A stretch of 64,000 bases of DNA from Chionis minor (lineage: Eukaryota; Chordata; Aves; Charadriiformes; Chionididae), in assembly GCA_013398295.1 (NCBI GenBank), contig VZSF01001520.1:874566-938565 (forward strand). Reading direction: 5' to 3'. This document shows, one piece after another, positions 1-24,200 of the stretch (positions are counted from its first letter, which is position 1; every line of letters begins with the position of its first letter). The notes below the pieces were generated by a model, which did not search any database, had not been told where the DNA came from, and saw only the letters and a program-made list of their open reading frames with translations. The translations under genes and the position numbers were made by a program.

Positions 1-1086
1 ATATTCCTTGGCTGAAAAGCTAGGTCTTTTCTTTTCTTTTTTTTTTTAAGTGCATACTTCAGTCCCTAGATTTGCTTCCCTCCTACTGCTTTTATTGACA
101 AAATAAAAAAGTCTCTTGAAAAGCATGCTTGGCCACAAAAGAGCAAGTTAAATTCTTGGGTAAATTGAGCATTGTCAGCCAACACCTTCTGGTTTTAGTC
201 TTTTCAGTGTATGATGCTAAAAAAGGCTGTTATGTCTCAGGTTTAATTTGTACTTGAGGAAATTAACTGGACTGGGGTACTGCAAATCAAATTGACTAAG
301 CAATTGTGGTACTTGGGCAGACATAATAATTTTTCCTGTCTTCTGTTATTCCCCCCCAATTAAAATTGCCAACTACTGCAAATTTGGGAGCTGCCTACAA
401 GTAAGGGCTACTTGAAAATGATGCTCCATTTTGATCCTCTCTAGTTGGCCCAGTGTGCACCAAAAGGATGGAATAATAATTACTAACTAGTATCACTGAA
501 GAATGAGAACGTATACAGGGGAAGTGGGATATGTGAAAGACTACAGTGTTCTTGTGTTTTCAGAATCATCTTGTAACTGCTTTCCTTTTTTCTGTGCTGC
601 AGTTGAAAGTGAGTTAGAGATCTTGGATAGGATTCTTTGTTTCTGGCTTCTGTGTTCATCTGCCATTTTTCCACTTTGATTCAAAAGACAAAGGCCTTGG
701 TGTATGTATAGAACAATTGCTCTATTTATTATTGTTACTGGCTTTTATGTGGCAGTTCAGGAGTCCAGCAAAGGCGTTGTTATGTTCTGAACAAACAAAC
801 AATTTGCACAGCTAATTTTTGAAATAAGTGCAATAATGTATTATCCTGTGAGACATGTTAGCCTTTCTGAGGGAACTTGGAACAGATGTAAAAGCTAAAG
901 TGGGGGCAGGGTGTGCTCTAGCTCTTTTTGGACCTCTTCACCGTTGTAGAAGATAGAAGGTTTTCCACTGATTAAGGGGAAAAAGGTTTGGCTCTTTCAG
1001 CAGTTGACCATGTTAAGGTTGTTATTTGCAGACAGGTTACTTAGGAATTCCACACAAAAGTAATTTTTCTTGGTATTTCTTCATAG
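1..1086 (+). other. UBE4B intron (3' part), no exon seen
   Basis: AT-rich sequence ending in the acceptor TTTCTTCATAG before 1087. It holds a pyrimidine-rich tract at about 27-48. I see no coding exon, RNA gene or recognisable transposon. Short antisense reading frames here have no protein-like features. Confidence 0.8.
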
Positions 1087-15103
<14,017 letters not shown>

Positions 15104-15928
15104 GAATTCCCTTGCAGTGCACGCCAACACCAATGGGAAGAGCAGGGCGTGGGCTGTTCTGGTAATAGTGGAGCAGACACACTTCGAAAGCTATTGATGG
15201 GATTAGCACGCCCACTGGCACTGACTTGCAGTAGTGACCAGAAGCATGTCGATGAGGAGAAAAGCGGCTTAATTCTTGTACATATATTTAAGTGATAACG
15301 ATGGTCAATAACATGGAGGACAAGCTAGGAAGTTGCTTATGTTACAAAACTGTCCTTCAATATGTCACATTTTGGAGTTTTTACAGCTGAATTATTTTAG
15401 CAAAGATGAATGGATCAGGGCAGCATCCCTTCAACCTTATTTTTTACAGCCAGATATCCGTTAATTTGATTGTGGTTAGAACCTTGGACATTTTGCTGCT
15501 AAAGTAACTTTTTCCTCTTTCCCTCCCTTCTTCCTCTTCCACTCATCAATCCTGCACTGCTTTTTTTTTTATTTTGTAATGCAAAAAAAAAAAAAAATCC
15601 CTGTGAAAATCAAAATCATTCCCCTGCCCTCAAAAGAACATATTCTGTGCTATAACTGTGCCTGCAACAAAGTGTTAATCTTGGGATCGTATTTTTATAT
15701 GACACTTATTTGCATATTTGGTTTTTAATTGGTGTTAGACACAATGATAATTTCAAAAAAGCGAAGATTTCACACATGGATTTTAATTTTCGTTCTTTGA
15801 AATGTCCCTTTTCTTTATGTTGATCTAGATGCTCTGGTATTTTTGAAAAGCCTCAAGAGAGAAATACGTTAAACAGCTGCCATGAATGAGATGCTTGGGA
15901 ATACCAGGTTTTCAGTGACTTTTTAAAA

Positions 15929-15934
15929 AATAAA
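15929..15934 (+). terminator. Possible proximal UBE4B polyadenylation signal
   Basis: AATAAA hexamer in the UBE4B 3' UTR. The downstream sequence is only mildly T/G-rich, so use is uncertain. Confidence 0.45.
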
Positions 15935-16323
15935 ATCCATTCTTTTAATGCTGCAGATATGATATATGCTAAATGACAGTTCTGAGCCATTGGAGCTTGT
16001 CCGCAGAGAGCAGATCCTTTTACTCTTGGAGGCTGCAGTTTGGGGCAGGGGTCATTTTTTTTTTATGTTGCGTACCAATTTGTATCCATGGCTTGGCCTT
16101 ACCAAAGCAGAAAGGGTGCAGGAAATGTAGAATTACATTTTTAAAAAAAATAAAAAAAAAATTCACAAACATTTTTGTATTACTGCCCCCTGCATATGAT
16201 ACTTGAATTTCCTTTTTAAAAAGGATTTGAAACCAGTGTTTTAAAATTAATTCTGAAAAAAGGTTGTTTTTTCTTTTGTTTTTCGCTGTGTCTTCTGTTC
16301 AATTCCTGACTCTCTTGAACTAC

Positions 16324-16329
16324 AATAAA
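16324..16329 (+). terminator. Likely main UBE4B polyadenylation signal
   Basis: AATAAA followed within about 50 nt by a GU-rich element (TGTGTCATTGTGTGTTGG). No good signal follows for several hundred bases. Confidence 0.7.
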
Positions 16330-16349
16330 TGATACACACTCGCACAAAA

Positions 16350-19300
16350 TGTTTTCTTTGCCTTTCTTTAAGTGTGTCATTGTGTGTTGGCATAGGAAAA
16401 AATTCAAACAATTGGGTTCAGGTTTGCTGATAGTGATTTAGAATCTGGAGATAACTTAGTAAATTCTGTGAAAAATTTCTGTGCACACAGATACCAGTAA
16501 TACTTCAAACTAACGAATGTTCCCAAGTGGGTGACTCTTACACCTATTCATAGCAACATGACAGTTGGTGACAGGCTCCGAGAGGAATTTGGTTAGGTTA
16601 TATATAATCCAGAGCTGACCTTTGAGACATGCAAGTAATTCTAAATTACAATGTGAAGATGTAGTGGTTTGGGGATGGGTTTTTTTTGTTTTGTTGGTGT
16701 TTCCCCCCTGCAGCATGTGTTTTCTCTGAGGGTGGGAGGAAGATTCCAAAGTTTGTGTCTGCATGGACTGCTGGAACAGAGAGGCTTGTTTGACTGGTTC
16801 TTAGTTCCTTATCCTTCACGCCTCCCATAAATTCAAATCCCCCTCTTCTTCCCTCTTCAAAAGTCACAAAGTCTGCTATGCTTTTATCTGCAGGCTGTCA
16901 GATAAAGCTTTTTTTCTGTAAGTTCATTTTATTGATAGACTGGAAATGTGTTGGAAAGATGGAAGAAACGCTTGCTTATTTTCTTCAGCTATTATAAACT
17001 AGACATGCTGCCACCTTTTGTGAATAAGGATGCTTCAGAAACAATGAGAAGAGGGCAAGCAGAAATAATCAATCCTGAAATTAAAAAAAGCTCATTGCTA
17101 AGTATATCCTGTACAGGGCTTGAGGTCCGTGATACTCTTAAGAGTTCTTGGTATTTCACATTTGAAGTGTTATAACTAATATCAAAGAGGGTTGGGAATT
17201 TAAATGTTTTATCAGAAAATCTGTATGGAACTAGCTCTTTTTAATGCAAGTATAAAATGAAAATCCTTTTTCTTTTTTTTTTGTAATTTATTCAATTGTA
17301 CTAACTGAAAGGCTTGTTTGAACAAATTCAGGATGTTTCTCTTAACCTTGTCTGACAGGAGGAAATAGAAATACTTACATTTGGTATAGCATGTATTAAT
17401 CAAGACAATGCCCTTCAGAATCTGACTTTATATTTATTCTGCCATCATATCAGACTTCGACCTGAGGAATATAAATAGCAAAGTGCATTACTGAACTATG
17501 TTGTCTAATTACGGGCTCCATTTATCACTTGAAAACGTGTCAATGCAGATATTGCAGAAGACACACAGGCTAACATTAAGTGGCTAAAACAATTTTATCT
17601 GGAGAACCAGTATGAAGTATTTCAAAGGTGTGAATTTAGACAAATGCTCCCCCAAATTCAGCATTCATGGGCAGAATAATGAAATCTATTTTAATACAAG
17701 CAACTGAAAGCACCATTATATTGCTGTCTTCTGGGTACAAAAGTGGAGCAAAACCCTGTCTTTCACTGGATAATGGACATTTGAGTAACAGAAAAGGAAA
17801 GCTGAAGTTAGTATTGGATTAAGAGTAAATATCACACAAAAACACATAAGCTGTGGGATAATTCGCAGTTTAATTTATTTAATACCACCTGCACGCTTTT
17901 GTGAGTTCCTCTCCTCCTACTAACATGTAGTTTACCTTTTTCAATCCAACTGTGACCTTACTACAATACAGAGACTTGATATTAGAGATCACAGAAAGTA
18001 TCAATTGATCAAATTACCGTTGACATTTACATGTAACTGCAGAATCTGAATAGCTTTGAGCTGTGTATTGCTCATCCCAGGAATGGCTAACTTACATAAG
18101 TGTTGCAAAACGTGCTTTTCTTGGAAAATTTGTTACAAGAGTGTATCACTGATCTTTACTTGCCCTCTAGCTGTGTGACTGGAGAAATACTAGGGCAAGT
18201 TCTGATGGTATAGCAATACAATTCTGTACAATTGATTCTATTATATCACAATTTACACTTATGTAACAGTACAATTTACATCTCCGCCAACTCTGCCCTG
18301 CTGGCAGCAAGGACAGCCTAACGCTGTTAATAGCAGGATGACAATGCTGCTTTAGCCAGCAACAGATTGGCTCTAACGATCCCCAGGAACATTGCTCTGC
18401 AACGTAGCCGTCTTCCTTTTTGTGATCACTTTGTTTAAACCTACACTCTTCCCTGTATTTAAACAGGCTTCCCAATTTTAGGTGGCATATCTCTGTCATT
18501 TGAGTAACCAGCTATATTTGTTTGCAGTAATAAATGCAAGACATTTTTCACAGTACTACTTGCATTCATTTTTCTGGGATAATAAGGCTCACAAACGCTT
18601 TTCTTGTGCTGAGGACCTTCATTACGTGAATATTTTCTTGAAAAAGAATGTCTAAATTCTCATTTTAAGTGCGCACAAGCATGCAGGAAATTGTGTCTAT
18701 TTCTGCTGTTTTGCGGGGTTATATGCTATTGGTCAGAAGCATATAAAAAGAGTAAGAATAATCCCCTTCCTATAAGGGAATGGATGCTAATTTTTTTAGA
18801 CAGGATTCACAGGTAAAACATTGCAGTAGGATTCCACTTAAGTACATCTTTTTTTTAATAAGTTAATTCTAAATTACCCAAGGAGACCTGACTTTCAAAC
18901 ATGATATTGAGAAGACCAGTCTAATTAAACTGAGATAAAATGCCTAAGTTCTATAATTAAAAAGGCATCACAACCAGCTAGATGAGGACTGCCTTAATGC
19001 GTGACCATCTTTCAGCTCCATTCTTGGATATTTAGAGGAATTTTCCTCGTCTCTCTTTGCAGTGAGTGACCTCCCAGACGCGATACTGCATGTGTCATAT
19101 GCCTGTTACCATTTTCTTTCTTAACATGTAACTAGACTTTCTCTGAACGTTTCTAGCAGGTTTTTCAACTTTAAGCAGCCGAATTAACATACTTGAACTA
19201 TTTATGCGAGTGCTCTCCAAATTTAGACATAAGACAGCGATGCAGGAACTACTGTTCCTAAGAGACACTACACAAACTTTACTGAAGTAAAATTAATCAC

Positions 19301-20205
19301 ATTTTCTATTAGCACAGAGGACTACAGTACACACCCAGTAGTCTGACAGTTCGCAGAGGGTTTCAAAGCAGGGCTTTTTTTTTTTTTTTTTTGGATTTTT
19401 TTGGTTTGGTTTTTCTTTTTTTTCCTGAGAAAATATAACTGACCTAATTCTGCATGGCTCTAGATAGAAGTTAGCACAGTTACACCACACAGAAACACCA
19501 CTAAATGTTATGTCGCATCAATAGGAAGTCTTCCACAGTTGAAATAATTGTATTTCCTAGGACATATGAAAGACACCTATTCTTGCTTTGCTGGCTCTGC
19601 AGCAGTATTTCCCTACGAACCACCGTTCAGCTATGTCTTGTGAGGCTTTTGTGTTCACAGCCATAACTGCCGGTGCCACGCACACGGGGTGAGACTGGCA
19701 AGAGGGAGAAGTCGCTTTTCACCAAAGAAAGTAACAAATAACTCATTCTCCCCAAAAACCTGAAACTCATGGGGAACCCAAGAGAGACTGTGAAGGTTAA
19801 CATGGTTAACAGCCTACGAACAAACACAAACCTTGTCCTGGAACTAGGCCTCTCAGGTCCCACATGTTCTCAACAGCTGAAATCCAACTCATATCTGATT
19901 GGTGTGTGTATGGAAAACAGGTCATTAAGGTATTTAATGTCATATTGTTTTCTTTAAAATGCTTATAAGCTTGAACACAAGCCTATTTCTAACAGTAGAA
20001 ATGAACAAAGTACTAATGGAAAGGAGGAACTTTACAGCTGAAGTTATTGCCACAAAAAAAAATTTTTACTATGACAATGCGTGAAATTATTGAAAGTGCA
20101 AGAGCGAATACACCACCGTTAAAACAACGGCATCACGTGAAAACACATTGTGAGTGCTACAAAAAATACCTCGGGCTGCTCAAAAAAAACGTTTTGAAGG
20201 GGAAT
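16350..20205. other. UBE4B-KIF1B intergenic region, no gene supported
   Basis: AT-rich. Holds a T-run at 19375-19392 and several short chance frames. A 110-codon antisense frame at 18167-18499 has no recognisable domain. The final part rises in CpG content and includes a TCACGTGA E-box at 20133-20140. Confidence 0.7.
19375..19392. repeat. T18 homopolymer with T/G-rich flank
   Basis: Eighteen T followed by GGTTTGG-type interruptions to about 19430. On the other strand it is an A-run broken by CC. It may be a retroposon tail or simple low complexity. Confidence 0.7.
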
Positions 20206-20608
20206 TAGTTTTCCTTTCCCCCCAACCCCAGCTCTGGACCACCACCGTTAGGCCTCGTTCGGGCCTCAAAGTCCTGCGGAACCTCCCGGGAGCTGGTGAA
20301 CTCGCCGCCTCAGACACCGGTTTTTCGGCAGGCGGGCGCGGCTACCCCTCTCGCGGGCCCCTCGTGTCGGGGCCGCCAACCAGCCGCGCGCGTGAAAAGG
20401 CTGTTTTCAGTCACAAATGCCCGATTTCTGCTCACGTCTCTGCTAACGGCGCCCGGCGCTCTCCAGGGCGCGCGGGAGCCGCCGCAGCCTCGGGGACTCG
20501 CGTGCGCACGCACACACCGCGGCGGCGCGGTGATGCGAACCGGGGGTGTCCTCGTGCCGCTCATTATAGGTTAAAGCAGGGACGACGAGGTGTCCGTCCC
20601 GAGCTCTG

Positions 20609-20838
20609 ATTGGCTGAGGCTGGAGCAGAACCGATTTCCTGTGCCCCCGAGGCTCGGCGGAGGGATTGACTCAGAGGTGGGCGCGGTGATCATCACTGCG
20701 GACGGGCATCGCTGAGCTGTGATTGGTGCACGGCTGTGTCAGGCTGTGATTGGCACGGCGGGAGGCGGGCACGCCTTCTTCTTCGCCAGACGATTGGCGG
20801 GCTGCAGGGAGGAGGGAGTACCGGCGCGCGGCTATTGG
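20609..20838 (+). promoter_or_regulatory. KIF1B: Array of five inverted CCAAT (ATTGG) boxes, probable NF-Y sites
   Basis: ATTGG occurs at 20609-20613, 20722-20726, 20749-20753, 20793-20797 and 20834-20838, all in the same orientation; three are GATTGGC-like. GGGGCGG at about 20840 is a GC box. They sit about 50-290 bp upstream of the estimated start. Confidence 0.65.
20667..20673 (+). promoter_or_regulatory. KIF1B: Consensus AP-1 site TGACTCA
   Basis: Perfect TGACTCA followed by G, lying between the first and second ATTGG boxes. A 7-base match in a promoter is suggestive only. Confidence 0.45.
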
Positions 20839-20955
20839 CGGGGCGGACGTCCCTCCCCCTGTGGAGGCGGGCTCGGGCGTAGAGCCCCGCGATCCTGTCA
20901 GTGTGGGAGCGGTGCTGTGGGGAGCGCGTCGCTGCGCTCCTTCTGCCCGGCGCGG

Positions 20956-21025
20956 CCTTTCTCTTTCCTCCCTCCCCCTTTCTCCCCTCCCTTCTTCCCT
21001 CCCTCGCCCTTCCCGCTTCCTTCCT
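20956..21025 (+). repeat. Polypyrimidine stretch in the KIF1B 5' UTR
   Basis: Fifty uninterrupted pyrimidines (20956-21005), then two single G interruptions to 21025. Low complexity, followed directly by (GGC)5. Confidence 0.8.
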
Positions 21026-21090
21026 GGCGGCGGCGGCGGCCGGGTGGGGGGGTGGTTGTCTCCCAGCCTCGGTGGAGGCGGCGAAGCGTG

Positions 21091-21171
21091 ATGGGGATGG
21101 CCGGGCTCTTCTCTCTCCTCCGCGCCGCGCTGCGCTGCTTCGCCGGCCCCGCCGCCTCCCCCAGCTGCTGA
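21091..21171 (+). CDS. Possible upstream ORF in KIF1B exon 1, 26 codons
   Basis: ATG at 21091 opens MGMAGLFSLLRAALRCFAGP and stops with TGA at 21169-21171, inside exon 1. The second ATG (21097) has G at both -3 and +4. If transcribed it would precede the KIF1B start and could lower its translation. There is no evidence that the peptide itself functions. Confidence 0.3.
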   Translation: MGMAGLFSLLRAALRCFAGPAASPSC

Positions 21172-21229
21172 CAGCGCCGGCGGCCCCGCGCTGCCCTTGT
21201 TCCGCGGATACTCCCCCGCCCAACCCCAG

Positions 21230-24200
21230 GTGAGGGCCGGCTTGGCGCTGGGGGAGCGCGGGCGGCGGCTGGCGGGGGAGCGGGGGGAAGGCGAGGAGGG
21301 GAACGGCNATGTTGGCAGGACAGGGTGTCCCGGAGCTGTCAGGGCAGCGGCGCAAGGGCGTGGGGCCCGCCTCGGCCTTTCCTCGCCGGCATCTGCCCGA
21401 TGCATATACTTGTCCCCCGGGACGCTCCCTTCCCCTTTCCCCCAGGCGCTCCGAGCCATGGCGGTGCGGCCGCTTCCCCTCCTTTTTTCCTCGCCTGAAT
21501 CCCGTCCGCTGTGACGGTGGCGAATGTCGCGGCGTTTCGCCGTCCTTTATCTCCTTTCCGGCTGGGATGAGGCGGAGACGGTGATTGCTTGTTCGGGAGG
21601 GAGGCGCAGCCCCTCCGCCGGCTGGGAGACGCAAGATTGGAAAAGGATTGTGGTTTTCCGAGCGGTTTTTTTTGTGGACCTGTAGGTAGTGGATCTGTCC
21701 CTGGATTCAGTACAGCACAATTACCGAGGCAGCCATGTTGGGATGATGATCTGACAATCCTGTGAGCTCAGGCAGGCGGCAGGAGACGGCATGACAGGCC
21801 TGGCAGTTTTGGGGTCATTGGCAGAATATGGGTATTAAACTGCGATTGGAAGACTAGAATTCACCAGAAGCAGATGGTGAATTTGTATCTTTTTTCTGGA
21901 ATGTAAACTACGTTCATACCGCATTTTGAAGTATATTTCTCTTCGCTTCCAGCTCCTTTTTAGCTCAGTGGTTGTTGTTATTGCATAATCCAGGATTTTG
22001 GATTGGGTTGATAAATAGCCGTATGTTTATATGGTCGGATTTTCAGCGCATCGCCAAGTTCTGCGCCGCTGTTTTATCTGGCATCTTCACTTAGTACAAA
22101 AATAGCAATTTGTAGTGTTTGAGTTCAGCTGATACACCAACTGTCATCACTACCTGATCCTTAGTGGAAGACCTAAAATTAGATTCACTGTGGTCCTCTT
22201 ATTCATAACCCCCTGCTGCTCTGAACAGCTGTTTTGCTAACTTTCCGTATACTAATCTTTATCCTTCTTCATTTTCTTTCTTTAGAGCTATTGTACTGAT
22301 GAAGTTACAAGTAGTCTTTTTTGTTTAAAAGTTAGCGCATTCTTTATACCTATGCAAATATGACACAAGGGCTGGCTATATTAAATAAAAGTGATGCTTA
22401 TTCATTTGTGGTGTGTGGTGGGTTTTTTAAGTTTCTTAAATTTTATTTGAATGTAGAGATACAGATTCTGAACATTGTTTTTGTAACCACTTTGAACTTC
22501 TTGCAAACTTCTCTGAACATATAAATAATAATTTGGCTCTAAGTCCCTACTCTGCTTGTAACTTTATTTCAAAAGATAGCAATACATTCAGTATTTTGAC
22601 ATTGCATACAAACTGGTTTGCCAGAACTTTCAAATGCATCCAAGGATCCAAGTCTTAACAAACAGCTTATTTCTGTAAACATTTGTCTGAAAGTCCAAAT
22701 CTACTTAAAAGTGCTTTGAGACCATGAAGGGCGATTGACCAACATCATTGAATAACTGAAAACAGACAAGGTATTTAGATGATTTGTCTAATTACACACT
22801 TTAATATTAAAACCACCGTGTGACTTACAGGGTGGATATCTTTTAATAATATTTTAAAATAATTGTAAAATTAATATGTAGGGTTTGCTTTTGTGCTGAT
22901 GGAACTCACTAAAAACTCAAATATTATGTCACCTGGCTTTTTTTTAGAGCCGATGGTATAGCGTGTCAAAGACTGAGACATGCAGTTCCCTTTTTTACTT
23001 GATTCCTGATTGGATTCCTACAGACTGAATGTTAAAAGATACACAGCTAGGAGAGTCCTCCCAAAACATTAGGAGAATGATTCATTCTAGCGTGGATGGC
23101 AGCCTCTAAGCCTATAATGAAAATACAAAAGACAGCTTCCCTTTTTTTTTAAGATTGTTCTTCTAAATCTGTACCACAGACTGTATTGCACATTTTGTTT
23201 TGTTACGTTACTTCTCCTATTGCCACTCTGTAGACAGCATTTTGTAGGAGTAAGTGATACTATTGGGAAATGTGAAACCTGAAAAACCAGTTGCAATTTA
23301 TTATCCATGATACTATGCAGCTTGGTCTCATTTTGCCTTATTCTATCATTCTGTATGATGAAGGCAATACTGCCTTTATATAATGTTACAGCCAGTTAAG
23401 GTTGTTAATAAGTGGGGGGAAAAAAACACCTCGAAACCCCAAAAACTTAAATTTATAGGAAGTTTGGAAAAATATATAGGTTTTAGCTCATTTTCTTATT
23501 AATGTAAATTAAATGTTGCATAGCGAGATGGTGTTCAAAACATTTGAAATCTGTGTGCAACTACAAGTAGGCATTTTACTTCAGCCATGAAAAATAATAG
23601 GTTGAGAATGAATGAGATGGAAAATTATACCACATTTAATTTTCTATGAGCATAAAAATTAGGGTTGGGAAAAGCTGGTAATTGCAAAAGCCTAGCAGTT
23701 AAATTTTTATGCTTTTGTAGGTGATTTTGTGACCTGTTCTGTAAGAATTTCTTCACAGCTATATTTCAAACAAGGCTATCATTTAGCTAGTGCATATGGA
23801 GTCTCTGGCAGTGTTTTTAATGCTTTTTTTTGTTGGTGTTAGAGATATTCAAGATTTTTTTTTTTAAGTAGATGATTCTTTCACTCCATCTTATGTTTGC
23901 CAATTTCTTAGATATACTGGTTTTCTGTAGAAATTAATGTAGTACTTTGATAGGTGTTTCTATGAAAACATCAGAAAAAATATTTGTGTGTGGGACTCGT
24001 CAGTAAGAAGGGAAAATAAGCTCTGTACGTTTCATAAACAGTATTGTAAGAACACATTGGTTGTATTAATGGCTTTACCTTTATTCACTGGTCCTTGTGG
24101 GAAGTTGACAAAATTATGGTTTTCATGTTAATATGGATAGATGAGGAAAAGAAAGATGAGAACCACTAGGCTGATGTTAGGTAGAGTTTCTGTGATGTGC

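Larger units (their letters stand above)
15104..16345 (+). other. UBE4B: UBE4B 3' untranslated region
   Basis: Follows TAA in the same exon. It contains a Pumilio-type TGTACATA at 15277-15284, an internal genomic A-run near 15583-15597, a proximal AATAAA at 15929-15934 and a distal AATAAA at 16324-16329 with a TGTGT-rich stretch downstream. The end at about 16345 is an estimate. Confidence 0.75.
20895..21229 (+). other. KIF1B: KIF1B noncoding exon 1 (5' UTR), start estimated
   Basis: Ends at CCCCAG with donor GTGAGG at 21230. The start near 20895 is inferred from the end of the CCAAT array. It carries a nearly pure pyrimidine stretch at 20956-21025, (GGC)5 at 21026-21040, a G-run and a short upstream frame. 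It is joined to exon 2 at 26420 by inference from splice sites. Confidence 0.65.
20210..21650. promoter_or_regulatory. KIF1B: CpG island with the KIF1B promoter
   Basis: Abrupt change from AT-rich to very GC- and CpG-rich sequence. It spans the upstream CCAAT array, noncoding exon 1 and the start of intron 1. No convincing TATA box is seen, so a dispersed housekeeping-type start is likely. The island is broad enough to fire in both directions, but no divergent transcript is evident from sequence alone. It includes one undetermined base at 21308. Confidence 0.88.

Noticed and set aside
18167..18499. 110-codon antisense frame between the two genes
   Set aside because: No domain or conserved motif seen. 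A noncoding antisense RNA cannot be excluded but is not supported.
20154..21584. Several sense open frames of 84-151 codons in the CpG island
   Set aside because: Same compositional cause. Only the short upstream ORF at 21091 is kept, as a regulatory possibility.
20671..21634. Long antisense open frames (262 and 313 codons) in the CpG island
   Set aside because: They are low-complexity Arg/Pro/Gly-rich products of GC-rich DNA with few stops, cross the promoter and exon 1, include an N, and show no domain.
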